Origin: Lachnospiraceae bacterium P6A3
GTDB taxonomy: Bacteria; Bacillota; Clostridia; Lachnospirales; Lachnospiraceae
Assembly: GCA_000702085.1 (NCBI GenBank)
Contig: JNKP01000001.1
Coordinates: 1-64,000, forward strand
Length of the DNA stretch: 64,000 nt
Direction: 5' to 3'
Position 1 is the first letter of the stretch, and every line of letters begins with the position of its first letter. Made by a program: the position numbers and the translations under genes. The notes under the pieces are model-generated. The model saw only the letters and a program-made list of their open reading frames with translations. It did not search any database and had not been told where the DNA came from. Shown one piece after another: positions 25,926 through 35,533 of the stretch.

Positions 25926-27373
25926 ATAACACCCTTACTATCAAGCGTATTTTTGGAAAAAATAATGTTCCACATGTCCTTTATTGTATTATCCTTAAAA
26001 ATTACAAGTATAAGGGGGTAAGCGACCAATCCGATGAATATTTGCAACAAAACCACAAAATGGTTTGAAAACATTTTTCCGGTAAAATAAACCAACCCAA
26101 ACATTATTGCACCAGCTATAAGTTTCTTCCACAGACAGGTAAATATATATATAAAAGACATAAAACCATTGCTCATTTTGACGTATAAAAATGAAATTGT
26201 CATTTCGGCTATAAGTGTCGCAATTACAGCCCCCAAAGCGTCATACTTAGGTATTAATAACAGATTTAATAATAGATTTATCGCAGCACCGGTAATAATA
26301 TATTTTGAACTCTGACTTCTTTTACCCGACGGAGTATAATACTGACTACCCAGGCAGTGGCTCACTCCTACAATGATTACAAGAGGTGACATAACACATA
26401 AAATCACAACCGCAGGAGTAAACTCTTCGCCAAGATATATAGGAATAAAATTTTCTGCTATTCCGATCACCCCAAAAGCCGCCCCTACGCTTAACATCAA
26501 AATCAAATCTATTGATTTATTTATTATTTTCTTTATTTCATCATATTCTTTGTTTTTAAATAAATATGAAACTCTTACCGTCAATACTGAATTAATAGCG
26601 CTGTAAGCGAACACCTTTAATACAGCTATAAGCTTTGTAGCCTCTTCATAATAACCGTTCTGATAGGAATTCCGAGTAATGATACCAATAAGAGTTTTAT
26701 CAAGAACCGTATATATGGATATAGCTATGGTAGGAATAAAATATACAAGCGATTGTCTGAAATGTCGTTTAATTTCAAGGTTTTTAAAACCTGTAAATTT
26801 GATCATCCCCGGCAAAAGCATCCATGTTGACACGCTTCCCAAAAGAGAAAAGCAGGAATAAATCAAGCAATATACATATATATCCCGTGGAGAACGGACA
26901 AACAAAAATAATGAGATAGTTGCAGCTATTTTTATAATAGTGTCACGAAAAACCAGTTTTTTGATCTGTTCCAAGCCGTTAAAAAACCAGGAAACATCCA
27001 GCATTGTACTCAGCAAAAAAGGAGTCAGTGCCATGAAATAATACTTATACTCATTTGATATGCATATTAAAACAGTCCATAAACACAAGCTGATCGACGA
27101 GGTAATAACAGAAACAGATTCAATTCCCCAAAAAAGAAAACTGAGTTTTTCTTTATCATCCCTGTTTTGTGATATTTCTCTGGAGCCATATGTCATGGTA
27201 CCCAAAGCACCGAATATCATAAAATACACAAGAATAGAATAAGTATAGCTATAATTTCCGACACCGTCAGCACCCAATACACGGGCTACATAAGGTGTTG
27301 TTACAAACGGGATCAAAAGATTCAGGGCCTCGTATACTATTCTAAAAACTATATTTTTCTTAACGCTGGGCAT
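25922..27373 (-). CDS. Wzx-type polysaccharide flippase
   Basis: The 483-residue, strongly hydrophobic protein has about 12-14 membrane helices. The N-terminus NIVFRIVYEALNLLIPFVTTPYVARVLGADGVG is typical of the polysaccharide-transport (PST/Wzx) branch of the MOP superfamily. It would flip the undecaprenyl-linked repeat unit to the outside. A single flippase gene suggests that one repeat-unit glycan is made here. No Wzy polymerase was recognised with confidence; the YfhO or GT-C proteins do not replace it in known systems. The gene is visibly A/T-rich. Confidence 0.88.
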   Translation of the reverse strand: MPSVKKNIVFRIVYEALNLLIPFVTTPYVARVLGADGVGNYSYTYSILVYFMIFGALGTMTYGSREISQNRDDKEKLSFLFWGIESVSVITSSISLCLWTVLICISNEYKYYFMALTPFLLSTMLDVSWFFNGLEQIKKLVFRDTIIKIAATISLFLFVRSPRDIYVYCLIYSCFSLLGSVSTWMLLPGMIKFTGFKNLEIKRHFRQSLVYFIPTIAISIYTVLDKTLIGIITRNSYQNGYYEEATKLIAVLKVFAYSAINSVLTVRVSYLFKNKEYDEIKKIINKSIDLILMLSVGAAFGVIGIAENFIPIYLGEEFTPAVVILCVMSPLVIIVGVSHCLGSQYYTPSGKRSQSSKYIITGAAINLLLNLLLIPKYDALGAVIATLIAEMTISFLYVKMSNGFMSFIYIFTCLWKKLIAGAIMFGLVYFTGKMFSNHFVVLLQIFIGLVAYPLILVIFKDNTIKDMWNIIFSKNTLDSKGVI

Positions 27374-27398
27374 AAGGCATGATTGTTATAAAAGTTAA

Positions 27399-28193
27399 TT
27401 AAAAATCAATAATTTCAACATCCGGGCAGTTCTTTAACAGTTCATCATATACATACTTAAGTTTTGTGTCGGACAATTCATCAAATTCAGTATAATCCAG
27501 TCCAATTTTCCTATACTTCGAAGCGGCAAGATTATGCACTTTAAATATTTGAATTTTTAAGTCTCCATATTCTTTTAGAAAGTCCAATAAAGCATGTATA
27601 TTTTCATCATTATATGTATATGGTTCTACCAGAGGGATTCGGAGAATCATTTTATCTCTATATCTATTAGAAACCTCTTTAAAATTCCTAAGAAAAACAG
27701 ATACATCTCCGCCTAGATATCTTATGCATTGATCCGGAACTAAATTTTTTATATCAACAATAAAATTATCAATATAATCAAAGGAATACATTAATTGCTT
27801 TTCAGAAGCAAAGAGCGACGTTTCAATCCATTGAGAAATTCCCAGACCTTTTATTCTTTTCAAAACATTCTCAATACGATATAGGGAAATTAACGGTTCA
27901 CCTCCGGAATACGTGATACCTCCGTCATGTTTATAAAAATCTGCGTCCCTGAGAAGCAATTCAAGGACCTCATCTTCAGTCATTAGTTTCCCATAACTTT
28001 TTGTGAAGCCATTTTCCTCAAAATCAAATATTTCATATGACAAATTCTCAGGATTAGAACACCAAGGGCATCGCAGATTACATCCTTTCAAAAATACGGT
28101 TGTCCTTATGCCGGAACCATCGTGCACGCAAAACCGTTGGATATTACCGATAATAATCCGCTTATCAGGGTTGAGTTCGACATCTGAAATCAT
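27399..28193 (-). CDS. glycyl radical enzyme activase (radical SAM)
   Basis: The 264-residue radical SAM protein has the cluster motif CNLRCPWC (Cys38, Cys42, Cys45), preceded by the activase-specific VHDGSGIRTTVFLKG, and a YSGGEPL motif for AdoMet binding. It lacks the 8-Cys ferredoxin insert found in most activases of non-PFL glycyl radical enzymes and has only a short insert there (about residues 50-75). It should abstract hydrogen from the glycine of the partner enzyme, whose stop overlaps its start (ATGA). This tight coupling makes the partner assignment firm. Confidence 0.9.
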   Translation of the reverse strand: MISDVELNPDKRIIIGNIQRFCVHDGSGIRTTVFLKGCNLRCPWCSNPENLSYEIFDFEENGFTKSYGKLMTEDEVLELLLRDADFYKHDGGITYSGGEPLISLYRIENVLKRIKGLGISQWIETSLFASEKQLMYSFDYIDNFIVDIKNLVPDQCIRYLGGDVSVFLRNFKEVSNRYRDKMILRIPLVEPYTYNDENIHALLDFLKEYGDLKIQIFKVHNLAASKYRKIGLDYTEFDELSDTKLKYVYDELLKNCPDVEIIDF

Positions 28194-30226
28194 GCTGCTT
28201 TACCTTCATTTTTTAAAGCTCTTTCAATGAGCATATCTTTATATTTTTCCGGCAAATCAACGTAAAATGCACTAAATCCCCATACCCTGACAATTAAGTT
28301 CTTATAGTTTTCCGGATGTTTTTTTGCATCAATAAGTGTTTCACTGCTTACAACGTTCATCTGCATCTGGAAAAAGCCTTTTTCAATACTTACTTTAACC
28401 AGATCAACACATTTACTGAAATTCTTTTCCAAAAACACAGGATTGATCATAAAATCAATCACATTACCGTTTATTCCATATCCGGAATAATCCAGTTGTG
28501 AAGCAAAAGAAATCAACTCGGTATAAGCAATATTTTTATCGCAGGAGATATGAGTATTCAGCGGTTTATGTGATTTTCTTCCGTCAAATGTAGCAGTGGT
28601 ATATTTTCCATCCATAAGGTAATTGGGAGAACTTAATCCAATCTTATAACCGCCCCCAAACCTGTTAGATTGACCAGCCAAAGCATTTTTAGCATAGCCA
28701 AACACTTTGTTTGTTAAAGAAATGCATTTTTGATCATCCCTGCCAAAGAATTCTTCCGAAGAAGTAAGTTCTTCAATAAGGCTTTCTTTACCGGCATAGT
28801 TTTTCTTTAACACCTTCCTTACATCATGTATAGTCATCCTGTTCTCGACAAATACTATTTTCTCCAAATTCAGCAGGGAATTTACGGCATTAGAAAGACC
28901 ATCCGAAAGCAAGCCATAATTATTATACTTTGCTCCTCCCTCAGAAATATCTTTTCGACTTATAATACAATCCTCAAAAAATATAGACAGTAACGGAGAC
29001 GGTTCCCATATATTTCTATCAACCTCACCTGCTCTTTTCTTCACATAATCCTGAATCATCCGGCCATAAATATCGTATACATCTTCAATAGTCTCTGCCG
29101 AATCGATGTTACTATCATCCATCATATCGACAAAAATCTTTGCAAAAGGGATAGTAACTAAATTATTCTGATCCATGGATTTTCCTATAATCACAGGTTC
29201 CCAGCAAGCTGAGACACCATAATTATACGAATCATTCGTATCAAAACCGTAATCCGAAAGCAAAGGAATAATAACATCATCATTAGAAAACAACGGACTT
29301 CCGTTTCCGGTAGCAATACATTCCAATGATTTTTCAATTAAATCTTCAGGCATATCCCTGGTTACTCTTAACAATAATTTGGGATCCGGAAGATTCAAAT
29401 TCTTAATTATTTCAAGAAAGGCATATGTATAATAATTTGCAAAATATCCGGTTTCATTATTTGATCCGCCGAGAATCATTAATTGTCCTGTGTCACCCAA
29501 AAGTGCCTGACTTTTAACAGAATAGAACCTATGTAACTGAATACAAAAATCCTTTAATATTTCGTTAGTCTCTTTTTTATCTTTAATCTCAAAAGAATCA
29601 AGCAATAGATCAATTCTTCCAAGTCCCATTAAAGTGTGACCGGTCTGAATAAGCAAAGAATTAAACAATAAAATTCTTTGAAGTGCATCCGTCAATGAAC
29701 TCGCACGGGAAATTTTTATTGATTTTAAATTCTCAATAATTTCGTTATTGTATTGCCCATCCAAGGAAGATAGTCTCTCACAAATCTTGTCGATATACTT
29801 TTCAACAACATTCAGAAGTCGTACATAATCGTTTTTGTCACCCTGAAGATCAATAATTTTATTCTTTATTTCTTCCAGAGAATTATTAATGACAAAAGAG
29901 TAATCAACCGGCATATTGCCTATAACCGGATATCTGTTATTAAAATATATCTTTTCATCTATATGATAATAGAACCTTGACTGAGAATCATATTCAACAG
30001 GCATCTTGTCTATAAGATTATCTATTTGTATGACTTTGTCATTGTTACAGAATATAATTTTCAAGCCAAACAGAGAAAACATACTCTTAAATCCATACAT
30101 TACAAGTGGTATAATCCCTCTCCGGCTTGCATGTTTTGAATAAAAATATAAAGCCCTTTTATAAATGATCACAGGGATTTGATATATTTTTATATTTTTC
30201 TCATAAAATAAATCAATTATCTTCAT
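28190..30226 (-). CDS. glycyl radical enzyme in a glycan cluster, substrate unknown
   Basis: The 678-residue protein matches the pyruvate-formate-lyase-like superfamily. The radical loop near the C-terminus reads LIVRVWGFSAFYVDL, with Gly650 as the expected radical site. The active-site loop reads SACWEP, giving Cys341 and Glu343; the single Cys followed by x-Glu matches eliminases (diol/glycerol dehydratase, choline lyase, hydroxyproline dehydratase), not PFL, which has two adjacent Cys. It is shorter than most members (about 760-880). It is embedded between a GT2 gene (1 base away) and its activase. A dehydration or C-X elimination on a metabolite used for the glycan is the best inference. 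Confidence 0.88.
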   Translation of the reverse strand: MKIIDLFYEKNIKIYQIPVIIYKRALYFYSKHASRRGIIPLVMYGFKSMFSLFGLKIIFCNNDKVIQIDNLIDKMPVEYDSQSRFYYHIDEKIYFNNRYPVIGNMPVDYSFVINNSLEEIKNKIIDLQGDKNDYVRLLNVVEKYIDKICERLSSLDGQYNNEIIENLKSIKISRASSLTDALQRILLFNSLLIQTGHTLMGLGRIDLLLDSFEIKDKKETNEILKDFCIQLHRFYSVKSQALLGDTGQLMILGGSNNETGYFANYYTYAFLEIIKNLNLPDPKLLLRVTRDMPEDLIEKSLECIATGNGSPLFSNDDVIIPLLSDYGFDTNDSYNYGVSACWEPVIIGKSMDQNNLVTIPFAKIFVDMMDDSNIDSAETIEDVYDIYGRMIQDYVKKRAGEVDRNIWEPSPLLSIFFEDCIISRKDISEGGAKYNNYGLLSDGLSNAVNSLLNLEKIVFVENRMTIHDVRKVLKKNYAGKESLIEELTSSEEFFGRDDQKCISLTNKVFGYAKNALAGQSNRFGGGYKIGLSSPNYLMDGKYTTATFDGRKSHKPLNTHISCDKNIAYTELISFASQLDYSGYGINGNVIDFMINPVFLEKNFSKCVDLVKVSIEKGFFQMQMNVVSSETLIDAKKHPENYKNLIVRVWGFSAFYVDLPEKYKDMLIERALKNEGKAA

Positions 30227-30227
30227 A

Positions 30228-31115
30228 TTAATCTACCTTATCAATTTTCACCCTCATAAACATGCCGGCAACGGTTCCTCTGAAAATTGTAAAAGCCTTA
30301 TGAATTTTATGATCTGTTCTACCGAAAAGGACACGAAGGATCATCAAATCGTGAAATAACAATATCTTTATAAATGACCTTAATCCCCTAATACGATAAG
30401 TCACGGTAGTATTACGATAAAAATAATAGAATCTGTTAATACGATCTTTGGGAGTGTTAAATATATCGACGCCGATATTCTCTTTCATGTAATGATAGAC
30501 AGTACTGTTTCCAATTAAGAAGCCTTTGTATCCTTGTCTTAGGATTCTCGTGGAATACTCACCATCATCTCCCCAAATAAAATATTTTTTAATGGGAAGA
30601 CCTACTTCTTTAACAACTGCAGACGGAATAAACATCGCAACAAAAGATGTATGAGAAATTTCGACAATCCCATCAGCGATATACTCATTCCAGCGGTAAA
30701 CCGTGCCGGGAATGTTCATCATGCAGGGCATATCATCCTTGAACAAAACATTACTGGTAAGAAAACCAATCTTCTCACGATGCAAAGTACTCAACGATGA
30801 TACCAAAACCTCAAGAGATGATTCGGTCACAATAGTGTCATCATCCATAATCCAAAGATAATCGCATCCTATTTCATAGGCACTTTTTATTCCATAATAA
30901 AATCCGCCGGCACCTCCGAGATTATTCTCCAGATTAATAATCTTAAACCTGTCATCTTCGGAAAACTCGGATAAATATTCTGTCGTTCCGTCAGTGCTGG
31001 CATTATTAACTATGATCAATTTATTCAATTTATATGATTGCTCCAACAGCTTAGATATACATAATTTCAAAAGTTCCAGTCGGTTATAAGTTACTACAAC
31101 TGCATTTACAAGCAT
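30228..31115 (-). CDS. GT2 glycosyltransferase
   Basis: The 295-residue GT-A enzyme starts VNAVVVTYNRLELLK, has VNNASTDGT for nucleotide binding, WIMDDDTIV as the metal (DxD) site and a GGAGGF loop. These features, and FIWGDDGEYSTRI later, resemble rhamnosyl- and galactofuranosyltransferases of the GlfT2/WbbL type. It should add one sugar to the lipid-linked unit at the cytoplasmic face. The strong site AAGGAG lies before its ATG. It precedes the glycyl radical enzyme gene. Confidence 0.87.
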   Translation of the reverse strand: MLVNAVVVTYNRLELLKLCISKLLEQSYKLNKLIIVNNASTDGTTEYLSEFSEDDRFKIINLENNLGGAGGFYYGIKSAYEIGCDYLWIMDDDTIVTESSLEVLVSSLSTLHREKIGFLTSNVLFKDDMPCMMNIPGTVYRWNEYIADGIVEISHTSFVAMFIPSAVVKEVGLPIKKYFIWGDDGEYSTRILRQGYKGFLIGNSTVYHYMKENIGVDIFNTPKDRINRFYYFYRNTTVTYRIRGLRSFIKILLFHDLMILRVLFGRTDHKIHKAFTIFRGTVAGMFMRVKIDKVD

Positions 31116-31165
31116 ATCGGTACTCCTTATAAATCTTACAATTCTATCCTTATCATGAAATATAA

Positions 31166-32173
31166 TTAAGCATAGCCAAATATTCTCTTAATAAATCTTA
31201 TTCTCAGTAACAATCCTGCAATGAGCATGATCAATATTGGTTTTATAAATATCAATATCACAGAAAAAAAATCTACCGAAAATCCAAATACGTCAATAAT
31301 TAATCGATCCCACGGAAACAAGTTCAATTCAATAATATGAATACATAAAATCAGCAAACTGTACCGTCCAAAAAACGCAATAATTCTTTTAATAAAGCTT
31401 GTATCATTTCTAAAAGCATAACTGAATCCTATTATTATCACTGCGCCGGCCAATGATGCCAAAACATCCCAAAAACCTTTGCCATAATAATTTCGTGATA
31501 TCAAAAAGCCTTGATAATCAAAAACAAATCTAATCCATATAACAGACAAAACAAAGGTCCCGATTGTTTTTATCTCCGAATCAATTCCGGTAAAATCTAT
31601 TTTTCCGGCAAGCCATCCCAAATAGACATACAAAGAACAGCAAAGCCCAGCTTGAATACTCATAGGAAACCAGAAGAACATTTTTGATGTGCAATATCCT
31701 AATGCAAATGCTACTGCTATCAAAATCACTCTGATTCTATAATCAAGCTTCAGAGTGTATTTGACAATGGATGTAGCTATAAAAGATGCCGGGAGGAACC
31801 AGATTGCACCAATTTGAGGAATATAAAAAGGATACAAATAAGTATTACCGGCCCCATACAAGGAAGCAAACAGCCATCTTTTCAGTTCTCCGATTGCATC
31901 TCCATTAAGAGCCCCCTCGAACGTCCCTAAGACAATGATAACCGCACAAGTAACAATATATGGAATCATAAGTCTTAAAAAACGTGATATTACATATTCT
32001 TTTATGCTCCTTGTTTCATTGATAAAATACCCGGAAATTAGCAGAAAAACAGGAATGTGATATGTATAAACAATTCTGTTAATTGAATCGATCCCCATAT
32101 GCCCGACGATAATACTAAGAATCGCTATTCCCTTTGCAATATCCAAATATTCTAATCGTTTTCCGGATTCCAT
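31166..32173 (-). CDS. acyltransferase family 3 membrane protein
   Basis: The 335-residue protein has about ten membrane helices. The first segment carries RLEYLDIAKGIAILSIIVGH, where the family's conserved Asp, Lys/Arg and His lie, and a VYTYHIPVFLLISGYF block. Acyltransferase-3 proteins move acetyl or other acyl groups onto exported sugars (fucose 4-O-acetylase-like). It probably acetylates the glycan made in this cluster. It lies between two GT2 genes on the same strand. Confidence 0.85.
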   Translation of the reverse strand: MESGKRLEYLDIAKGIAILSIIVGHMGIDSINRIVYTYHIPVFLLISGYFINETRSIKEYVISRFLRLMIPYIVTCAVIIVLGTFEGALNGDAIGELKRWLFASLYGAGNTYLYPFYIPQIGAIWFLPASFIATSIVKYTLKLDYRIRVILIAVAFALGYCTSKMFFWFPMSIQAGLCCSLYVYLGWLAGKIDFTGIDSEIKTIGTFVLSVIWIRFVFDYQGFLISRNYYGKGFWDVLASLAGAVIIIGFSYAFRNDTSFIKRIIAFFGRYSLLILCIHIIELNLFPWDRLIIDVFGFSVDFFSVILIFIKPILIMLIAGLLLRIRFIKRIFGYA

Positions 32174-32182
32174 AACTGTATT

Positions 32183-33100
32183 CTACGCCTTCCATCCGGG
32201 TTTATATATCGGGTGAATACCCATATTCCCTTTAATACCGTCTTTGATGGCTGCATTAACAACTTTAATTTTTGAAGGCTTAAGCGAAATAAAAGCAAAT
32301 ACCCTTCTTCTTACGATTCTCCAGAAATATGACCATTTATCAAAATGTTCTTTGTACATGACCACAATATTTCTGCTTGCATAGTAATCTCTCCAGGACG
32401 TTATATCCGCAGGAGGAGTATTATCAACATGAGTTATCTTAACAGATGTTGTACACACAATCCTGCCCGTCTTTTTCATTCTTATCGAATGTTCAAGGTC
32501 ATCCTGATAGATAAAGAAATCTTTTCTCGGAAGTCCGGCCATCAGCAGTTTATTTCTGTTCAGGAAGGTTCCCACAAATGAATACATATCGATATCAAAG
32601 ACGCTCTTTTCATACCAGCTTTGCGGTATGGGCATATCCATTAATCCAAATACAGTTTTTTTCAATCTGAATCTTTGAATATTTGAATAATTACCGTCAC
32701 TTCCGCATACACCGCAAACAGCAGCAATTCCCGATATCTCTGAAGCTCTTTCGTTGATGAAATCCCTTGCTTTCTCGAAAGCATCAAGTTCGGGATATGC
32801 ATCGTCATCCGCAACCCAGATCCAGTCAATATCTTCATATTTCTGCATTGCTTCAAGGCCGGAATAAAAACCTCCGCTCCCGCCGGTGTTAGACTCAAGG
32901 GATATGACCTCTTTCTGAACCCCTTCATCTTCAGCCAGCCACGATTCCAGAAACTCTTTAGTTCCGTCATCGCTGCAATTATCTACAACAACTATCCTTT
33001 CAGGCGTATATGTCTGAGCTGTATAACACCTAATAGATTTTCGAAGATGATCTATTCTATTGTAGGTAACGATTACTGCTCCAAAGTTTAAGGAACTCAT
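32183..33100 (-). CDS. GT2 glycosyltransferase
   Basis: The 305-residue GT-A glycosyltransferase has FGAVIVTYNRIDHLRKSI at the start, VVDNCSDDGT, and WVADDDAYPEL as the metal site. It is related to the other GT2 gene of this operon (same GGSGGF loop). It would add another sugar of the repeat unit. It starts 3 bases downstream of a YfhO gene and is followed after 9 bases by the acyltransferase gene. Confidence 0.87.
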   Translation of the reverse strand: MSSLNFGAVIVTYNRIDHLRKSIRCYTAQTYTPERIVVVDNCSDDGTKEFLESWLAEDEGVQKEVISLESNTGGSGGFYSGLEAMQKYEDIDWIWVADDDAYPELDAFEKARDFINERASEISGIAAVCGVCGSDGNYSNIQRFRLKKTVFGLMDMPIPQSWYEKSVFDIDMYSFVGTFLNRNKLLMAGLPRKDFFIYQDDLEHSIRMKKTGRIVCTTSVKITHVDNTPPADITSWRDYYASRNIVVMYKEHFDKWSYFWRIVRRRVFAFISLKPSKIKVVNAAIKDGIKGNMGIHPIYKPGWKA

Positions 33101-33103
33101 AAC

Positions 33104-35533
33104 TCAATTCTTTCTCATTGCATGTTTACGCAAACAAATACAAATAAAAATATATACAAGCAAAGATACGATCGATATTATCAATCCCGGAACGAGACCC
33201 TCAGGTATATATTTAATACTTATCTCATGAAATCCTTTATCTATAGGAATTACCATAAGTGCATTTCTGTAAGCTAAATACTCGGTTTTCACTCCGTCCA
33301 CATAAACATTGTATCCTTTTTCATAAGGAAGTGTCATCAAAACATCTGAATCGTCCTCTAATTCAATTTCCATTACTATCCCGGATTTATCTATTTTACT
33401 GAGCTTGGCTCCATTTACACAGGATATGATGTTTTTATAAGCATTTTCATCGAGATAATAAATCAAAACCTCGCCCATTTCGCTTGCGGAGGTTTCTAAG
33501 CAAAGTGAATGTTCATCATCTGCTTCCAGATAACCCAGATCAACGCAATAACTGTATTGATTATTGCCGTAGTCTCCGTCATAAATTTCGTCAAACACAT
33601 ATTTTCTGACGATTTTTTTATGCATATATCCCCTATCGGCTTCAGTTTCGTCCGCCAAGTCTTCATCGTCATATTTATATTCCACATACATGTAATAATG
33701 GCCGGATCTATGTGAAATGAAGCTATAATCATAGGATTCTCCGTTTTGCTCGACAGTTTCGGGAATAAATAACAAAGCAGGTTCTTCGTCAGAAGAAAAC
33801 AGCTCGGTATAAACAGTATTTAAGTTTTCAAAAGGATTCTCTATAAATTCATCCTGTTCATCCGTGACCGAACTGTTTACCGCATATCCGATAGGAAGTA
33901 CGTCAGTATTTTCATACAAAGAATAAACATCATATTTGTTAATCGGATCATATTGATCGGACATATCTATCCAGTACGACAGTATGTATCTCGCATTAAA
34001 AAGACTCGCCAGAGGTGGGGTAAACCCCTTTTCTCCAAGGTTATGATAAATGCAATTTACACCCATATCCCTGAAGAACATGTTTACATTGTAATTATAG
34101 CTGGAGCTGAATCTTGATATTCCGTCATAACCAAAGAGGGCCCCGTCAAAATTAGAATACTTGTAATTTGATATTACACGTCCGTATCCCGCTGTATCAT
34201 CCAAGTTGTCATAAGGTATCAGTCTTTCCTGAACATCGCAGATTTTCTTATATTCCGAGGTTAATGAATAACCGCATTCCGTACCTATTCCGGCAAGAAT
34301 ATATGATCCGTTAAGATATAATTCAATAAAAGTATAAAAAACACACAGATATTTAAGCAGGCCAAATAAAGAAGAAGTTTTAATCTTAGACTCTGACAGT
34401 TTGATTACACCTCTGGCCGCAAAACATATCATAAAAAACACAAAGGTATATGCATATCTGACAGAAAAACATACCGGTTCTCTGAAGCCGTGCCAGGCTC
34501 TGTCCAAAGGTCCGATAATAAAGGAAGCAAAGTAAAATACAACTACCAAAAATGCAGTTGTTCTTGATCTCAGGTTTTGTTTTCCATAAAGCAGCCAAAA
34601 TAATACCAAGACAAGCACAACAGTCCCGCAATAAATGTTGGGAGATGCATTGAAATCAACACCTGCATAGCTTTGGGGTTTAAAACTTGTCAAAACATCA
34701 AATAAGGTATTCTTGATAAAATCTCCCGTTTCCGTAACAGCACCTTCCGATAATTTACCTCTGTTAAAATCCAGTATTGAAGGCAGAAGCACAAACATAG
34801 AGACGAGTGCGGATATAATCCCATGAATTGCAAATCGAATAAACCGTTGGATTCTATCACGCAGAGTAATATCTTCTTCGCTCAATCTGAACAACGCATA
34901 AAGTATCAATGCAATGATATTCATATAAGCGATGTAATAATCACATATTATGCAAAGAGACATAAGTGCGATAAATCCTGAGCTGTTATTCCCATAGATT
35001 ATTTCATCCAGGAATAAAGCAAGAAGGGGTAACAAAATGATGGCATCATACCACATCGGTGCCATAAAATACATGAAATTATAGGACATCAGAGCATAGC
35101 AAACGGATAAGATCAGAGCTGTCAAACCGGACAATTTATATTTTCTGTTCTTATGCAAAAAGGTACACATGGTAAGCCCGCAAAGGCCTACTTTACCCAA
35201 GACCATAAAATAGATTGCTTCGGGCAAGTATTTCACGGGCACAAATTTGTAAATAAAATCAAGCGGAGAAACACACAATACAAACGTACTATAATAATTG
35301 CCGCCCAGAGCACCGGACATGGAATGCAAAATATTATCGTATCCCATACCGGAATTTGATATATATCCGTAAAGCGATAGGAACAGTGCTTTAAGGTCAT
35401 ATGTAAGCACCATAAAATCTCCGCCAGGATATATACCCAAGCCTGCAAAAGACAAGGCCATAACTAAAGCGGGTATCAGGAAAGATAAAATATATATTTT
35501 TGTATTATTTTGACGTTTTTCTTTCTTTTCCAT
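33104..35533 (-). CDS. YfhO-family membrane glycosyltransferase-like protein
   Basis: The 809-residue protein has about 12 membrane helices in the first 430 residues, an extracytoplasmic domain of about 340 residues and a final helix followed by a basic tail. Features shared with its two paralogues in this window are GIYPGGDFMVLTYDLKALFLSLYG after the first helix and the MSGALGGNYY loop. YfhO proteins are GT-C-like and in Bacillus/Listeria relatives are needed for glycosylation of lipoteichoic acid. The sugar and acceptor here are unknown. It overlaps the upstream YfhO gene by 29 bases. Confidence 0.85.
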   Translation of the reverse strand: MEKKEKRQNNTKIYILSFLIPALVMALSFAGLGIYPGGDFMVLTYDLKALFLSLYGYISNSGMGYDNILHSMSGALGGNYYSTFVLCVSPLDFIYKFVPVKYLPEAIYFMVLGKVGLCGLTMCTFLHKNRKYKLSGLTALILSVCYALMSYNFMYFMAPMWYDAIILLPLLALFLDEIIYGNNSSGFIALMSLCIICDYYIAYMNIIALILYALFRLSEEDITLRDRIQRFIRFAIHGIISALVSMFVLLPSILDFNRGKLSEGAVTETGDFIKNTLFDVLTSFKPQSYAGVDFNASPNIYCGTVVLVLVLFWLLYGKQNLRSRTTAFLVVVFYFASFIIGPLDRAWHGFREPVCFSVRYAYTFVFFMICFAARGVIKLSESKIKTSSLFGLLKYLCVFYTFIELYLNGSYILAGIGTECGYSLTSEYKKICDVQERLIPYDNLDDTAGYGRVISNYKYSNFDGALFGYDGISRFSSSYNYNVNMFFRDMGVNCIYHNLGEKGFTPPLASLFNARYILSYWIDMSDQYDPINKYDVYSLYENTDVLPIGYAVNSSVTDEQDEFIENPFENLNTVYTELFSSDEEPALLFIPETVEQNGESYDYSFISHRSGHYYMYVEYKYDDEDLADETEADRGYMHKKIVRKYVFDEIYDGDYGNNQYSYCVDLGYLEADDEHSLCLETSASEMGEVLIYYLDENAYKNIISCVNGAKLSKIDKSGIVMEIELEDDSDVLMTLPYEKGYNVYVDGVKTEYLAYRNALMVIPIDKGFHEISIKYIPEGLVPGLIISIVSLLVYIFICICLRKHAMRKN

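Noticed and set aside
28190-30226. pyruvate formate-lyase proper
   Set aside because: The active site has a single Cys followed by x-Glu instead of the Cys-Cys pair, and the context is not fermentative.
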